Source: Streptomyces venezuelae
Lineage (GTDB): Bacteria; Actinomycetota; Actinomycetes; Streptomycetales; Streptomycetaceae
DNA: 64,000 nucleotides
Assembly (NCBI RefSeq): GCF_008642275.1
Contig: NZ_CP029189.1
Span: 7,546,001 to 7,610,000, forward strand
Direction: 5' to 3'
Shown: piece after piece, positions 26,071-33,565 of the stretch
Layout: every line of letters starts with the position of its first letter
Position numbering within the stretch: position 1 is the stretch's first letter
The notes under the pieces: generated by a model
Database searches by the model: none
The model's input: only the letters and a program-made list of their open reading frames with translations
Told to the model about the DNA's origin: nothing
Translations under genes and position numbers: made by a program

Positions 26071-27300
26071 TCATCCGGCCAGGGAGTTGTCCGGGGCCAG
26101 GACCGCGGCGATCCGGGCGGCGATCGTCTGCGCCGTGTTGTTCCCGGGGGCCTTGGGACCCACCGTGGTGGACACCGCGATGGCCAGGTGCTCGCTCGGG
26201 AGGTACGCCTGGATCGCCGCGTACCCCGCGAACGACGGGTTCGACTGGATCCAGCCGTTCTGGACGATCACGCCGTAGCCGAAGTGCCGGTCCGGAAGCT
26301 GGCGGAAGCAGTCCCTGGGCGCGCAGCCGGGGGTGTTGCCGCCGAGGCCGACCGTGCCCGGGTCGAGCTGGACCTTGAAGCTCTGCGGCGAGAGGAGCTC
26401 ACCCGTGCCCACGGCCTCGGCCGAGCGGGCCAGGTCGCAGATGTGGGTGTTCAGGACCGCGCCGGGAGCGGTGGTCCAGGAGGGGTTCCAGTAGGTGGAC
26501 TCCTCGTACGTGCCGCGCTCCGCGTCGAAGGAGTGCAGGACGGGCTCCTGGATCTGGGGCGTGAAGCTGTTGCGGGTGTTGTCCAGCCCGGTGGGCCCCG
26601 TGATCTGCTGTTCCAGCAACGTGGCCAGTGGCATGCCGGAGATCTTCTCCAGGGCCTGCCCGAGGAGGACGAAGTTCGCGTGGGAGTAGCTCCAGCTGGT
26701 CCCCGGCTCGTACAGCAGGGGGTGGGCGGCGGAGATGCCCACGAGCTCGGCGGGGGTCCACTGGCGGAACGGGTCGGCGTACAGGGCCGCGACGAACTTC
26801 GGGTCCGGTACGTAGTCGCGCAGGCCCGAGGTGGAGGCGCCGAGCATGCGCAGGGTGATCTCGTCGGCGTGCGGGGCGTCGGGGAGCCAGCGCGAGATCG
26901 GGTCGTCCAGGGCGGCCTTCCCGTCCTCGACGAGTTGCAGCATGGCGATGCCCATGTAGACGATCGCCACCGAACCGGCCCGGAAGTGCATGTCCGCCGT
27001 GGCCGGGACACCCGTCATCGACTCGCCGAGCGCGACGGTGACGACCTCCCGCCCGTCACGCGTGACCCGCAGCACGACGGAGTTCAGGTCCAGCTCCTTC
27101 TGCGCGGCCTTGGCGATGTCCAGGATCCGCTTCGCCTCGCCGCCCTTGGGCTCCGGGGACGCCGCACACGGGGCGGGAGCGGATCCCGCCCCGGTCGCCG
27201 CCCACGCGCCACCGGCCGGCAGCACCGTGGCGAGCAACGCGGTCGCGCACAGCAGCGCGGTCCGGGCGCGGCCCGGGTGCGTGGTCCTCACTCCGCTCAT
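26071..27300 (-). CDS. Serine-hydrolase-fold (beta-lactamase class C/D-peptidase-like) protein lacking the catalytic lysine
   Basis: A 409-residue secreted protein with a signal peptide ending near GGAWAAT. The overall sequence follows the class C beta-lactamase/D-Ala-D-Ala peptidase family, for example HFRAGSVAIVYMGIAMLQL, GISAAHPLLYEPGTSWSYSH and NFVLLGQALEKISGMPL. The SxxK motif reads SVAI (Ser110, Ile113), so the general-base lysine is gone. The YxN motif reads YSH (Tyr205, His207), and the usual HxG block near the C-terminus is replaced by SNPSFAGY. The gene is full length with normal codon use, so it is probably expressed but not as a conventional hydrolase. An intact relative lies at 57160-58407. 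Confidence 0.8.
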   Translation of the reverse strand: MSGVRTTHPGRARTALLCATALLATVLPAGGAWAATGAGSAPAPCAASPEPKGGEAKRILDIAKAAQKELDLNSVVLRVTRDGREVVTVALGESMTGVPATADMHFRAGSVAIVYMGIAMLQLVEDGKAALDDPISRWLPDAPHADEITLRMLGASTSGLRDYVPDPKFVAALYADPFRQWTPAELVGISAAHPLLYEPGTSWSYSHANFVLLGQALEKISGMPLATLLEQQITGPTGLDNTRNSFTPQIQEPVLHSFDAERGTYEESTYWNPSWTTAPGAVLNTHICDLARSAEAVGTGELLSPQSFKVQLDPGTVGLGGNTPGCAPRDCFRQLPDRHFGYGVIVQNGWIQSNPSFAGYAAIQAYLPSEHLAIAVSTTVGPKAPGNNTAQTIAARIAAVLAPDNSLAG

Positions 27301-27393
27301 GGTGAACTCCTGCCGCGAAGAGCCCCTCCGGACAAGGCCCACCCTTCGATGGAACGCCCGCCGTGCGGGATGGGCCAGTCGGCGCGGCGCCGG

Positions 27394-27420
27394 CGGCGGC
27401 AGGATCCGAAAGAGACGTCC
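27394..27420. repeat. Solitary copy of the 7094-7186 element arm
   Basis: Read on the minus strand, it begins at the TAG stop of the mannosyltransferase and contains TCTCTTTCGGATCCTG, as does the left arm at 7094. I see no second inverted arm nearby. Confidence 0.55.
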
Positions 27421-28670
27421 TAGCCGGCCCAGCGGCCCGAGAGGAAGGTGATGGCGATCGCGGTGGACAGCGGCGCCACGACGTAGAGGTAGGCGCTCCG
27501 GATCCGAGGGCGCTTCATGCTCCAGGAGGCCAGGCCGATCCACAGCGGCCACCACAGGAGGGTGGAGCGGGGCACGGACGTGTACCAGTAGGAGGTGCCC
27601 AGGGCCCACAGGGTCAGGCCGGTGTAGAGGGCCTCCGGCCAGCGGCGGCCCCGTACCAGCACGACCAGGAGGACGACGCCGACCACCATGGCGAGCAGCT
27701 CCGCCTGCCACATGAACGCGTACCCGGTGGGTTGGGTGTGGTGGAAGGCGGCGTTCCAGGTGTTCGCCCAGGCCTCCCAGGGCGCGTGGAAGTCCCGGTA
27801 CCAGCCGCGTTCCTGGGAGTGCTTCCACGCCATCCAGTCTCCGGTCCGGGTCTGCAGGTACCAGCTGTAGAGGACCGGGGCGAGGGCGGGCAGGAAGAGC
27901 CACGGGGCCGAGCGCCAGGCGGCGCGGCCGCGGGCGGTGAGGACGAAGTGGAGGGCGAGGGCGGCCGCGAGGAACAGCCCCGTGACGCGGACCGAGCAGG
28001 CGAGGCAGGCCAGTACCGCGGCCACCGGCCAGTTCTGCCGCTGTGCCGCCAGCCACGCGGGCAGGGCCAGGGCCAGGAAGAGCGCCTCGGTGTAGCCGGC
28101 CGCGAGGAACACGGCGCACGGCGAGAGCAGCAGGAACGCCACCGCACGGCGGCCCGTTTCGAGGTCGGCCAGGTGATGGCGGGCGATCCGGGCGAGAGCC
28201 AGGACGGCGACGCCTCCCGAGACGAACGAGACCAGGGCTCCGGCCGCGGCCCAGTCGGGCACCACGGTGTGGACGGCGCGCAGGACGAGGGGGAGGCCGG
28301 GGAGGAAGGCCTCGCGGTTGTCCCAGCCGGCCGTCCAGGGACCGGCCTGGCCGGGGAAGTATCCGTCCTGGGCTATGCGGAGGTAGAACCACCAGTCCCA
28401 CTGCTGCCAGGGCGCGAGCAGCGAGGCCGGCCTGCGGGCGTCGCCGTCGGCCGGGAACAGCCAGCTGACGGCGCCCGCGGTGGCCCAGATGCCGACTCGG
28501 GTCAGCAGGTACAGCCACACCACCTCGCGCTCGCCCGGGCCGAGCCGCAGGAACGCCGGACGCGCGAGGCGGGGGCGGCGCGGGCGGCGGGGCGCGGTCT
28601 CTCGTACGGGCGGCCAGCCGGCCGGCGAGCCGGGCAACTCGACCGGCCGACGGGAGGTTGAAACGGGCAT
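27420..28670 (-). CDS. PIG-V-type mannosyltransferase-like integral membrane protein
   Basis: A 416-residue polytopic membrane protein with about eight to ten hydrophobic segments. It resembles actinobacterial homologues of GPI mannosyltransferase II (PIG-V, a GT-C fold enzyme). The first lumen-type loop holds the WQQWDWWFYLRIAQDGY motif with the acidic catalytic residue expected of GT-C enzymes. Other family segments are CAVFLAAGYTEALFLAL and TGYAFMWQAELL. Such enzymes use polyprenyl-phosphate sugars on the outer face of the membrane, and the acceptor here is unknown. GGAG precedes the ATG at 28670. A long basic N-terminal tail is cytoplasmic. Confidence 0.8.
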   Translation of the reverse strand: MPVSTSRRPVELPGSPAGWPPVRETAPRRPRRPRLARPAFLRLGPGEREVVWLYLLTRVGIWATAGAVSWLFPADGDARRPASLLAPWQQWDWWFYLRIAQDGYFPGQAGPWTAGWDNREAFLPGLPLVLRAVHTVVPDWAAAGALVSFVSGGVAVLALARIARHHLADLETGRRAVAFLLLSPCAVFLAAGYTEALFLALALPAWLAAQRQNWPVAAVLACLACSVRVTGLFLAAALALHFVLTARGRAAWRSAPWLFLPALAPVLYSWYLQTRTGDWMAWKHSQERGWYRDFHAPWEAWANTWNAAFHHTQPTGYAFMWQAELLAMVVGVVLLVVLVRGRRWPEALYTGLTLWALGTSYWYTSVPRSTLLWWPLWIGLASWSMKRPRIRSAYLYVVAPLSTAIAITFLSGRWAG

Positions 28671-28790
28671 ATCGGGATCTCCTGACCGTCTGAAGGCGTG
28701 CGGAGTCACCGGCCCTGGTTCAGGCCGGTGTCCGCGGGCGGTGTGCTGTGGGGAGGGGGGAGGGAAGGCGGGGAGGCGGGAAGGGCGGTG

Positions 28791-29237
28791 CTACCCGAGA
28801 GACCGGGGCGGTGTCGGCGACATGCTCGTGGTGGCGGTCCCGGTGGGGTCGGCCGGCGGCACCGTCGTGCTCCCCGGCGGCATCATGCTGCGCAGCGGTG
28901 GCGGCGCCGTGGTGTTGCGCGGCGGGGTCATGGAGTTGGGCGTCGGCGCCGTGGAACCGGACGGCGGGGGCGGAGCGGAGGTCGGGGACGGCGCCACGGG
29001 CACGGGAGTGGTCGCGGGGAGGGTCGGGCCCGAGTCCCCCGGGAGGAGCGCGGACAGGGCCGCACCGGATCCGGCGAGGACCAGGAAGCAGGCGGCGGCG
29101 ACACCGGCGATCCGGCGCCGGCGGTGCCGTTCGCCGCGCCGCTCGATGACGGCGACGGGAGGGGCCGTGCTCGCGGACTGTCCGGCGGAGGCCGCTTCCC
29201 GGAAAAGGGACCGCAGCGGGTCGTGGGAGTCAGGCAT
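28791..29237 (-). CDS. Small single-pass membrane protein, possible anti-sigma factor
   Basis: A 148-residue protein. It has a short cytoplasmic segment (about 45 residues), an Arg-rich stop and one membrane helix (IAGVAAACFLVLAGSGAALSALL). A Pro/Thr/Ser-rich extracellular tail follows, with repeated MPPGSTT- and TAPPPL-like motifs. Its ATG overlaps the 3' end of the upstream sigma factor gene by eight bases, so translation is coupled. That arrangement is typical of an anti-sigma factor or its relatives, though no zinc-binding HxxxCxxC motif is present. Confidence 0.65.
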   Translation of the reverse strand: MPDSHDPLRSLFREAASAGQSASTAPPVAVIERRGERHRRRRIAGVAAACFLVLAGSGAALSALLPGDSGPTLPATTPVPVAPSPTSAPPPPSGSTAPTPNSMTPPRNTTAPPPLRSMMPPGSTTVPPADPTGTATTSMSPTPPRSLG

Positions 29238-29727
29238 CGGGAGCCTCCTCAATGCGGGGGTCCTGCAGATGGCGGGAGAGCGCGGCCCTGCCCCGGGACA
29301 GGTGGGTCTTGACCGTGCTCGCGGACAGGGAGGTCTCGTCGGCGATCTGCTCGACGCTCAGATCGCACACGTAGTGCAGCGCCAGAGTCCGGCGCTGCTT
29401 CAGCGGCAGCAGCCGCAGCGCCTCGACCAGCGCCACCGCCTCCGGCCCGGGCCCCTCCACATGGCCGGCGGGGGCGGTGCGCTGCCAGGCGTCGGCGGTG
29501 CGCCGCCGCCCGCGCCAGCGGCTGACGGCGAGCCGCCACGCGACGGTACGAATCCACGCCTCGGGCCGGCCGTCGCGGTCGAGCTGCCGCCGGCGGCTCC
29601 AGCCCCTGACGAAGGCCTCCTGCACCACGTCCTGTGCCTCGTGGTGGTCGCCGAGCATCACGTAGAGCTGTCCTGTGAGCCGTCCTGCCGCTTGCGCGTA
29701 GAACTCCTCGAACTCCTCGATGGTCAA
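29230..29727 (-). CDS. ECF-family RNA polymerase sigma factor
   Basis: A 165-residue sigma-70 family ECF factor. Region 2 spans EEFEEFYAQAAGRL to EAQDVVQEAFVRGW and WIRTVAWRLAVSRWR. Region 4 has EALRLLPLKQRRTLALHYV followed by the helix-turn-helix VEQIADETSLSASTVKTHLSRGRAAL. It should direct RNA polymerase to a small regulon and is probably held by the membrane protein encoded by the overlapping next gene. The TTG at 29727, seven bases after GGGAG, fits the family N-terminus. An ATG at 29814 is possible but would lie inside a palindrome. Confidence 0.85.
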   Translation of the reverse strand: MTIEEFEEFYAQAAGRLTGQLYVMLGDHHEAQDVVQEAFVRGWSRRRQLDRDGRPEAWIRTVAWRLAVSRWRGRRRTADAWQRTAPAGHVEGPGPEAVALVEALRLLPLKQRRTLALHYVCDLSVEQIADETSLSASTVKTHLSRGRAALSRHLQDPRIEEAPDA

Positions 29728-29808
29728 AAAATCGCTCCCGAATCCATGTGTCCCTCTCACCGGGCATACGCACGCCACCCCCCGTCCGGTCGACACCGGA
29801 CGACAGAT

Positions 29809-29834
29809 CGTCATGTGAGTGCCGTCACATGACG
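29809..29834. promoter_or_regulatory. 26-bp perfect palindrome upstream of the ECF sigma gene
   Basis: CGTCATGTGA and its exact complement flank GTGCCG, at about -82 to -107 from the TTG start. It is a candidate repressor operator for the sigma operon. The remainder of 29835-30082 is G-rich and holds no gene that I can support. Confidence 0.5.
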
Positions 29835-30082
29835 GGTGGGGTACTCATCGTCGTGGCGGACACGGCGAGGCGGAGCGGCGGCGCCACGGGCCACCGGGTG
29901 ACGTGGAGCCGCACCCCGGCGGCCCGGCCCGTGGCGCACGCGACGGAACGACCCGGAGCGGGACGGGGGCGGGATCAGGGCGCGGGCGGGATCAGGACAG
30001 GGGCACGGGGCGGGGGCCCAGGGCAGGGGGCCGGAGCCGGAAGAGAGCCGGGCCCGTGCCGCGCGGAGGGGTCCGGAGACAG

Positions 30083-30120
30083 CGGAAGGGCCCGGATCCA
30101 TGGGGATCCGGGCCCTTCCG
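30083..30120. terminator. Terminator of the tRNA gene
   Basis: A perfect 17-bp stem (30083-30099 with 30104-30120) and a four-base loop, beginning six bases beyond the 3' end of the minus-strand tRNA. Confidence 0.85.
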
Positions 30121-30125
30121 AGCAG

Positions 30126-30199
30126 TAGCGGGGACAGGATTTGAACCTGCGACCTCTGGGTTATGAGCCCAGCGAGCTACCGAGCTGCTCCACCCCGCG
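30126..30199 (-). tRNA. Initiator tRNA-fMet (CAU anticodon)
   Basis: A 74-nucleotide cloverleaf on the minus strand with anticodon CAU in the loop CTCATAA. It has the initiator hallmarks: an unpaired first position (C1 against U72), three G-C pairs at the base of the anticodon stem (GGG with CCC), and GGTTCAAATCC in the T arm. CCA is not encoded. A TACTGT hexamer lies 14 bases upstream of the 5' end. It is the only RNA gene that I can support in the window. Confidence 0.95.
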
Positions 30200-30439
30200 T
30201 CGGTGGACCTCACAGTACGGCATCCCGGGGCCGCCACTCGACGCATTTACGGACGGCCGCGCCCGGAGTGTGGGCGAAAGGGCTGAATCTCGCCCCGAAG
30301 GCGAGATCATTCCCCCTGGTGACAGTGCGTGCAGGCGTGTACCTTCACGGGTAGCTGTCGTGGTTCCAAGTGCCTTGCCCGTGCCATTCGGCGTGGGCAG
30401 TTTTGCTGTGTTGTGCCGTAGGACCAGGGCGATCACCTC

Positions 30440-30464
30440 CGTCTTCCACGCCGTGTGGAAGACG
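30440..30464 (+). promoter_or_regulatory. 5' UTR hairpin of the cold-shock gene
   Basis: A perfect 10-bp stem (CGTCTTCCAC with GTGGAAGACG) and a five-base loop, ending 10 bases before the GGAAGG ribosome site. Its 5' arm can also pair over about seven bases with that ribosome site, so two mutually exclusive folds are possible. Confidence 0.6.
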
Positions 30465-30487
30465 TACGTCAACGGGAAGGCATGAAC

Positions 30488-30691
30488 ATGGCTACGGGAA
30501 CCGTGAAGTGGTTCAACTCGGAAAAGGGCTTCGGCTTCATCGCCCAGGACGGCGGCGGCCCGGACGTCTTCGCCCACTACTCGGCGATCAACGCGTCTGG
30601 CTACCGTGAGCTCCAGGAGGGTCAGGCCGTGACCTTCGACATCACGCAGGGCCAGAAGGGCCCGCAGGCGGAGAACATCACCCCCGCCTGA
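30488..30691 (+). CDS. CspA-family cold-shock protein
   Basis: A 67-residue single cold-shock domain that binds single-stranded RNA and DNA as a chaperone. Both RNA-binding motifs are intact (KGFGFI and VFAHYSAI), and the start [14 protein letters not shown] is typical. GGAAGG lies seven bases before the ATG at 30488; an in-frame ATG at 30482 is too close to it. The leader contains a stable hairpin, so regulation at the RNA level, as in other csp genes, is plausible. Two hairpin terminators follow. Confidence 0.95.
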   Translation: MATGTVKWFNSEKGFGFIAQDGGGPDVFAHYSAINASGYRELQEGQAVTFDITQGQKGPQAENITPA

Positions 30692-30703
30692 TTCCGGACG
30701 ACG

Positions 30704-30723
30704 GCCCGGTCGGGCGACCGGGC
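30704..30723 (+). terminator. First terminator after the cold-shock gene
   Basis: An 8-bp stem (GCCCGGTC with GACCGGGC) and a four-base loop, 12 bases after the stop. It is flanked by a complementary CCGGA and TCCGG. Confidence 0.6.
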
Positions 30724-30776
30724 TCCGGAGAACCGTTTCCCCGTCCCGCCCCTTCGTTGAACAGGCCACGGGGAAA

Positions 30777-30813
30777 GATCAGGGCCGTGCGGCCACGCCG
30801 CACGGCCCTGATC
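30777..30813. terminator. Bidirectional terminator between csp and the MFS gene
   Basis: A perfect 16-bp stem (30777-30792 with 30798-30813) and a five-base loop. Confidence 0.85.
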
Positions 30814-30887
30814 CGTGTCGGCGCGTCTGCACGGCGACCCCGGTGCGCCGGCCGGCCGAGCACGGACGATCGACGACGGCACGCCCG

Positions 30888-32246
30888 TCACAGCGGTACG
30901 GGGGTCCTGACGCGACGCCGCCCCCGAGCCCGGGCCCCTACCCGGACCGCGGCCCCGACCACGGCGAGCGCCACGGTCGCGATCCCCGAAGCGGCCAGTA
31001 CCTGACGGGGCCCCAGGAGCGCGATCAGCGGACCACCGAGCGCGGTGCCCACCGGCCCGGCGGTCAGGAGGGCGGCGCTGCGCGCGGCGAGGACCGAGGT
31101 CAGCGCGGCGGCCGGGGTGCGTTCCTGGAAGAGGGTGTAGGACAGGGCGGTGAACGGTCCGTAGATCAGGCCGCCGAGGGTGAAACAGGCCAGCGTGACG
31201 GCCGCGGGCGCACCGAGACCGAAGGGTACGAGCGCCAGCCCCCAGCCCGCGACGATCCCCAGGGTGACCGGCCAGAGCGGGAACCGCCCCAGTGCGCCCG
31301 CGGCCAGGCCACCCAGCACGGCGCCCGCCCCGAACAGCGTCCAGTACAGGCCGAGCAGCCCCGCCCCAGCCTTCAGGTCCTCGGTGACGTGCAGCGGGAG
31401 GGCGACCTCCGCCGGTCCGTAGAGGAAGTTGAAGAACCAGGTCAGGGCCAGGACACCGAGGAGCTCGGGCTGCTTGCGCAGCAGGCGCAGGCCGGCCGCC
31501 GACCGGTCGGCGTCGACCGGCGCGGCCGTCGCCCCCGCTCCGTCCCTTCCGTCCTCCCTGTCGTCCCGGCCCTTCGCATCCTCCGCGCCCTCCGTGCCCG
31601 CCCCGTCCTTCCCGTCCGCCCCGGCCGCCGCGCCCCGCAGCCGCCCGACCTGGACGGCGAGCACGGCGAAGGACAGCGCGTCGAGCCCGATGAGCCAGGC
31701 GGGAGCGATCACCGCCGCCAGGAACCCCGCGAGCGCCGGGCCCACGACGATGGAGGCCGAGACACTGGAACTGACCAGTGCGTTGGCCGCCAGCCGCCGG
31801 TCGGGCGGAAGTATCTGCGCGAGCAGCGAGTACCTGCCCGCGTTCCCCCAGGCATGCAGCACGGACGAGCCCGCGAGCAGGGCCACGTACAGCACCGGGT
31901 GCAGCACCCCCGCGGCCCAGGCCAACGGAACACAGCCGAGGAGCACCGCGCGGATCCGGCTGTCGGCCGCCAGCAGCCGCCCGGGGTGAAGCCGGCGCAG
32001 CCACCGCCCGAAGAGCAGTGCCCCGGCCGCCCCCGGAAGCGCGTACGCGGCGAGCGCGGCACCCAGGAGCATCCCGGACTGCCCCGGGGGAGCGATCTCG
32101 ATGGCCAGCCACGCCACGGCGACCACGCTCATCCCGTCACCGAGATCGGAGGCCGCCAGGGCGGGCAGCAGCCGCCGGAAGTCGGCGTGGGCGAACAACG
32201 GCCGGTAGGTGCGGGGGAGGAGACGAGTTGTCTGTACGGGAGTCAC
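30888..32246 (-). CDS. MFS efflux transporter, probable SoxR target
   Basis: A 452-residue major-facilitator permease with about 12 hydrophobic segments. It resembles drug-efflux members (MFS_3/TetV-like): FLAAVIAPAWLIGLDALSF and WFFNFLYGPAEVALPLHV. A 45-residue acidic, Gly/Ala-rich linker (around residues 210-255) enlarges the central cytoplasmic loop. The start is taken as the GTG at 32246, which coincides with the predicted transcription start of the SoxR-type promoter. A TTG at 32267 would lie inside the operator. It faces soxR and probably exports a redox-active or toxic compound. Confidence 0.82.
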   Translation of the reverse strand: MTPVQTTRLLPRTYRPLFAHADFRRLLPALAASDLGDGMSVVAVAWLAIEIAPPGQSGMLLGAALAAYALPGAAGALLFGRWLRRLHPGRLLAADSRIRAVLLGCVPLAWAAGVLHPVLYVALLAGSSVLHAWGNAGRYSLLAQILPPDRRLAANALVSSSVSASIVVGPALAGFLAAVIAPAWLIGLDALSFAVLAVQVGRLRGAAAGADGKDGAGTEGAEDAKGRDDREDGRDGAGATAAPVDADRSAAGLRLLRKQPELLGVLALTWFFNFLYGPAEVALPLHVTEDLKAGAGLLGLYWTLFGAGAVLGGLAAGALGRFPLWPVTLGIVAGWGLALVPFGLGAPAAVTLACFTLGGLIYGPFTALSYTLFQERTPAAALTSVLAARSAALLTAGPVGTALGGPLIALLGPRQVLAASGIATVALAVVGAAVRVGARARGRRRVRTPVPL

Positions 32247-32252
32247 CAGGTC

Positions 32253-32283
32253 AGACTCGTGGTTCAAGCGCGCTTGAGGTCAA
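32253..32283 (-). promoter_or_regulatory. SoxR-controlled promoter with SoxR box in a 19-bp spacer
   Basis: On the minus strand a TTGACC -35 (32278-32283) and a weak GAGTCT -10 (32253-32258) are separated by 19 bp, the over-long spacing used by MerR-family activators. The spacer holds the 14-bp palindrome TCAAGCGCGCTTGA (32264-32277), matching the core of the E. coli SoxR box (CTCAAG...CTTGAG). Transcription would start at about the GTG at 32246. Confidence 0.7.
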
Positions 32284-32296
32284 GGGGGAGTGACGG

Positions 32297-32689
32297 GTGC
32301 GACAGCTCGGGATCGGTGAGCTCGCTCGGCAGGTGGGGATGCAGCCCTCGGCGCTGCGCTACTACGAGAGCGTGGGCCTGCTGCCGCCCGCCGAACGGGC
32401 CTCGGGCCGGCGCGTCTACCCGGCCGGCACCGTGCGACGGCTCGCGCTGATCAGGATGGCCCAGCGGGCCGGGTTCACCCTCGCCGAGATCCGCGGCCTG
32501 CTCGACGGCGATGCCGAGCGCGGCGCCACCCGGCAGTGGCGCGCCCTCGCCGAGCGCAAGCTCCCCGAACTGGATGTGGTCATCGAGCAGACGCGGATCC
32601 TGCGGGCCGCCGTCGCCGACTGCCTGGCCTGCGGATGCATGAACTTCGAGAAGTGCGCACTGCTCTCCGCCGAAGGCCCCGGCTCCTGA
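32297..32689 (+). CDS. soxR: SoxR, redox-sensing [2Fe-2S] MerR-family regulator
   Basis: A 130-residue MerR-type activator. The helix-turn-helix and wing are typical (GIGELARQVGMQPSALRYYE, GLLPPAERASGRRVY), followed by the dimerisation helix. Four C-terminal cysteines (109, 112, 114, 120) in CLACGCMNFEKC have exactly the CX2CXCX5C spacing that holds the SoxR [2Fe-2S] cluster. Oxidation of the cluster switches on the target promoter. In Streptomyces, SoxR responds to the organism's own redox-active metabolites. The facing MFS gene has a matching operator. GGGGGAG lies six bases before the GTG start. Confidence 0.92.
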   Translation: MRQLGIGELARQVGMQPSALRYYESVGLLPPAERASGRRVYPAGTVRRLALIRMAQRAGFTLAEIRGLLDGDAERGATRQWRALAERKLPELDVVIEQTRILRAAVADCLACGCMNFEKCALLSAEGPGS

Positions 32690-32732
32690 CCGGTGCGGCC
32701 GGTCCCGCTCGAGGACCCCTTCGGAGGCGAGC

Positions 32733-33404
32733 TCAGGGCCCCGTCCGGCGGCTGCGTCCGGCCGACCCGGCCTCGTACGCGGCGATCGCCGCCTCCACCC
32801 GGTTGCGTACCCCGAGCTTGCCCAGGATCGCGCTGACGTGGGCCTTCACCGTGCCCTCGACGAGCAGGAGGCGAGCGGCGATCTCGGCGTTGGACAGACC
32901 GGCGCCCAGCAGGGCCAGGACGTCGTTCTCGCGCTCCGTCAGCCCCTCCACGGCGCTGCGCGCGGGCACGCCGCCCGCCGTCCGCCCGCCGCGCAGTCCG
33001 GCGACGACCCGGGCGGCGACCTTCGGCGAGAGGTACGCGCCGCCCGCGGCCACCGCGTGCACACCCGCCAGCAGTTCTCGCGGATCGTCCGCCTTGAGCA
33101 GGAACCCGTCGGCACCCTCGCGCAGGGCGCGGCCGATGAAATCGTCCTCCCCGAAGGTGGTCAACATGATCACCGCAGTGCCGGGCAGTTCCCGGTGGAT
33201 CCGTGCGGCCGCCGTGATCCCGTCGAGCCGGGGCATCTGGATGTCGAGCAGGGCGACGGCGGGCCGGAGCGCGCGTACGGCGTCCAGGGCCTCGTACCCG
33301 TCGGCCGCCTCGGCGACGACCTCGATCCCCGGATCCCGCGCCAGGATGGCGCGCACGCCCGCCCGGACCATCGCCTCGTCGTCCGCCAGCAGCACCTCGA
33401 CCAC
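32733..33404 (-). CDS. NarL/LuxR-type response regulator
   Basis: A 223-residue response regulator. The receiver has the acidic pair in LLADDEAMV, the phospho-acceptor in LLDIQMPRLDG and the lysine in LLKADDP. The C-terminal LuxR-type helix-turn-helix reads LTERENDVLALLGAGLSNAEIAARL and VKAHVSAILGKLGV. Its partner is probably the HisKA_3 kinase at 35401-37014, with the ABC exporter genes between them, divergent from this gene over 160 bases. The usual target of such modules is the exporter. Confidence 0.9.
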   Translation of the reverse strand: MVEVLLADDEAMVRAGVRAILARDPGIEVVAEAADGYEALDAVRALRPAVALLDIQMPRLDGITAAARIHRELPGTAVIMLTTFGEDDFIGRALREGADGFLLKADDPRELLAGVHAVAAGGAYLSPKVAARVVAGLRGGRTAGGVPARSAVEGLTERENDVLALLGAGLSNAEIAARLLLVEGTVKAHVSAILGKLGVRNRVEAAIAAYEAGSAGRSRRTGP

Positions 33405-33565
33405 CGGCGCAGTCTAACGGCGGTCCGGGGCCGGGCCGTTCGTCGGGGACCCCCGACGAAAGTAGGGGATCCGATCGCCGACCTGCGGGCGATGCCCGCC
33501 GGCCCCGCCGGTTTCTACGGTCGTCACAGCACCGACGACACCGGGACGACACCGGAAGGACACCC

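Noticed and set aside
28791..29237. Zinc-binding anti-sigma (ZAS) factor
   Set aside because: No HxxxCxxC motif and almost no cysteines; only the coupling and topology suggest an anti-sigma role.
30126..30199. tRNA-fMet as an integration site for a mobile island
   Set aside because: No integrase gene, no direct repeat of the tRNA 3' end and ordinary chromosomal genes on both sides.
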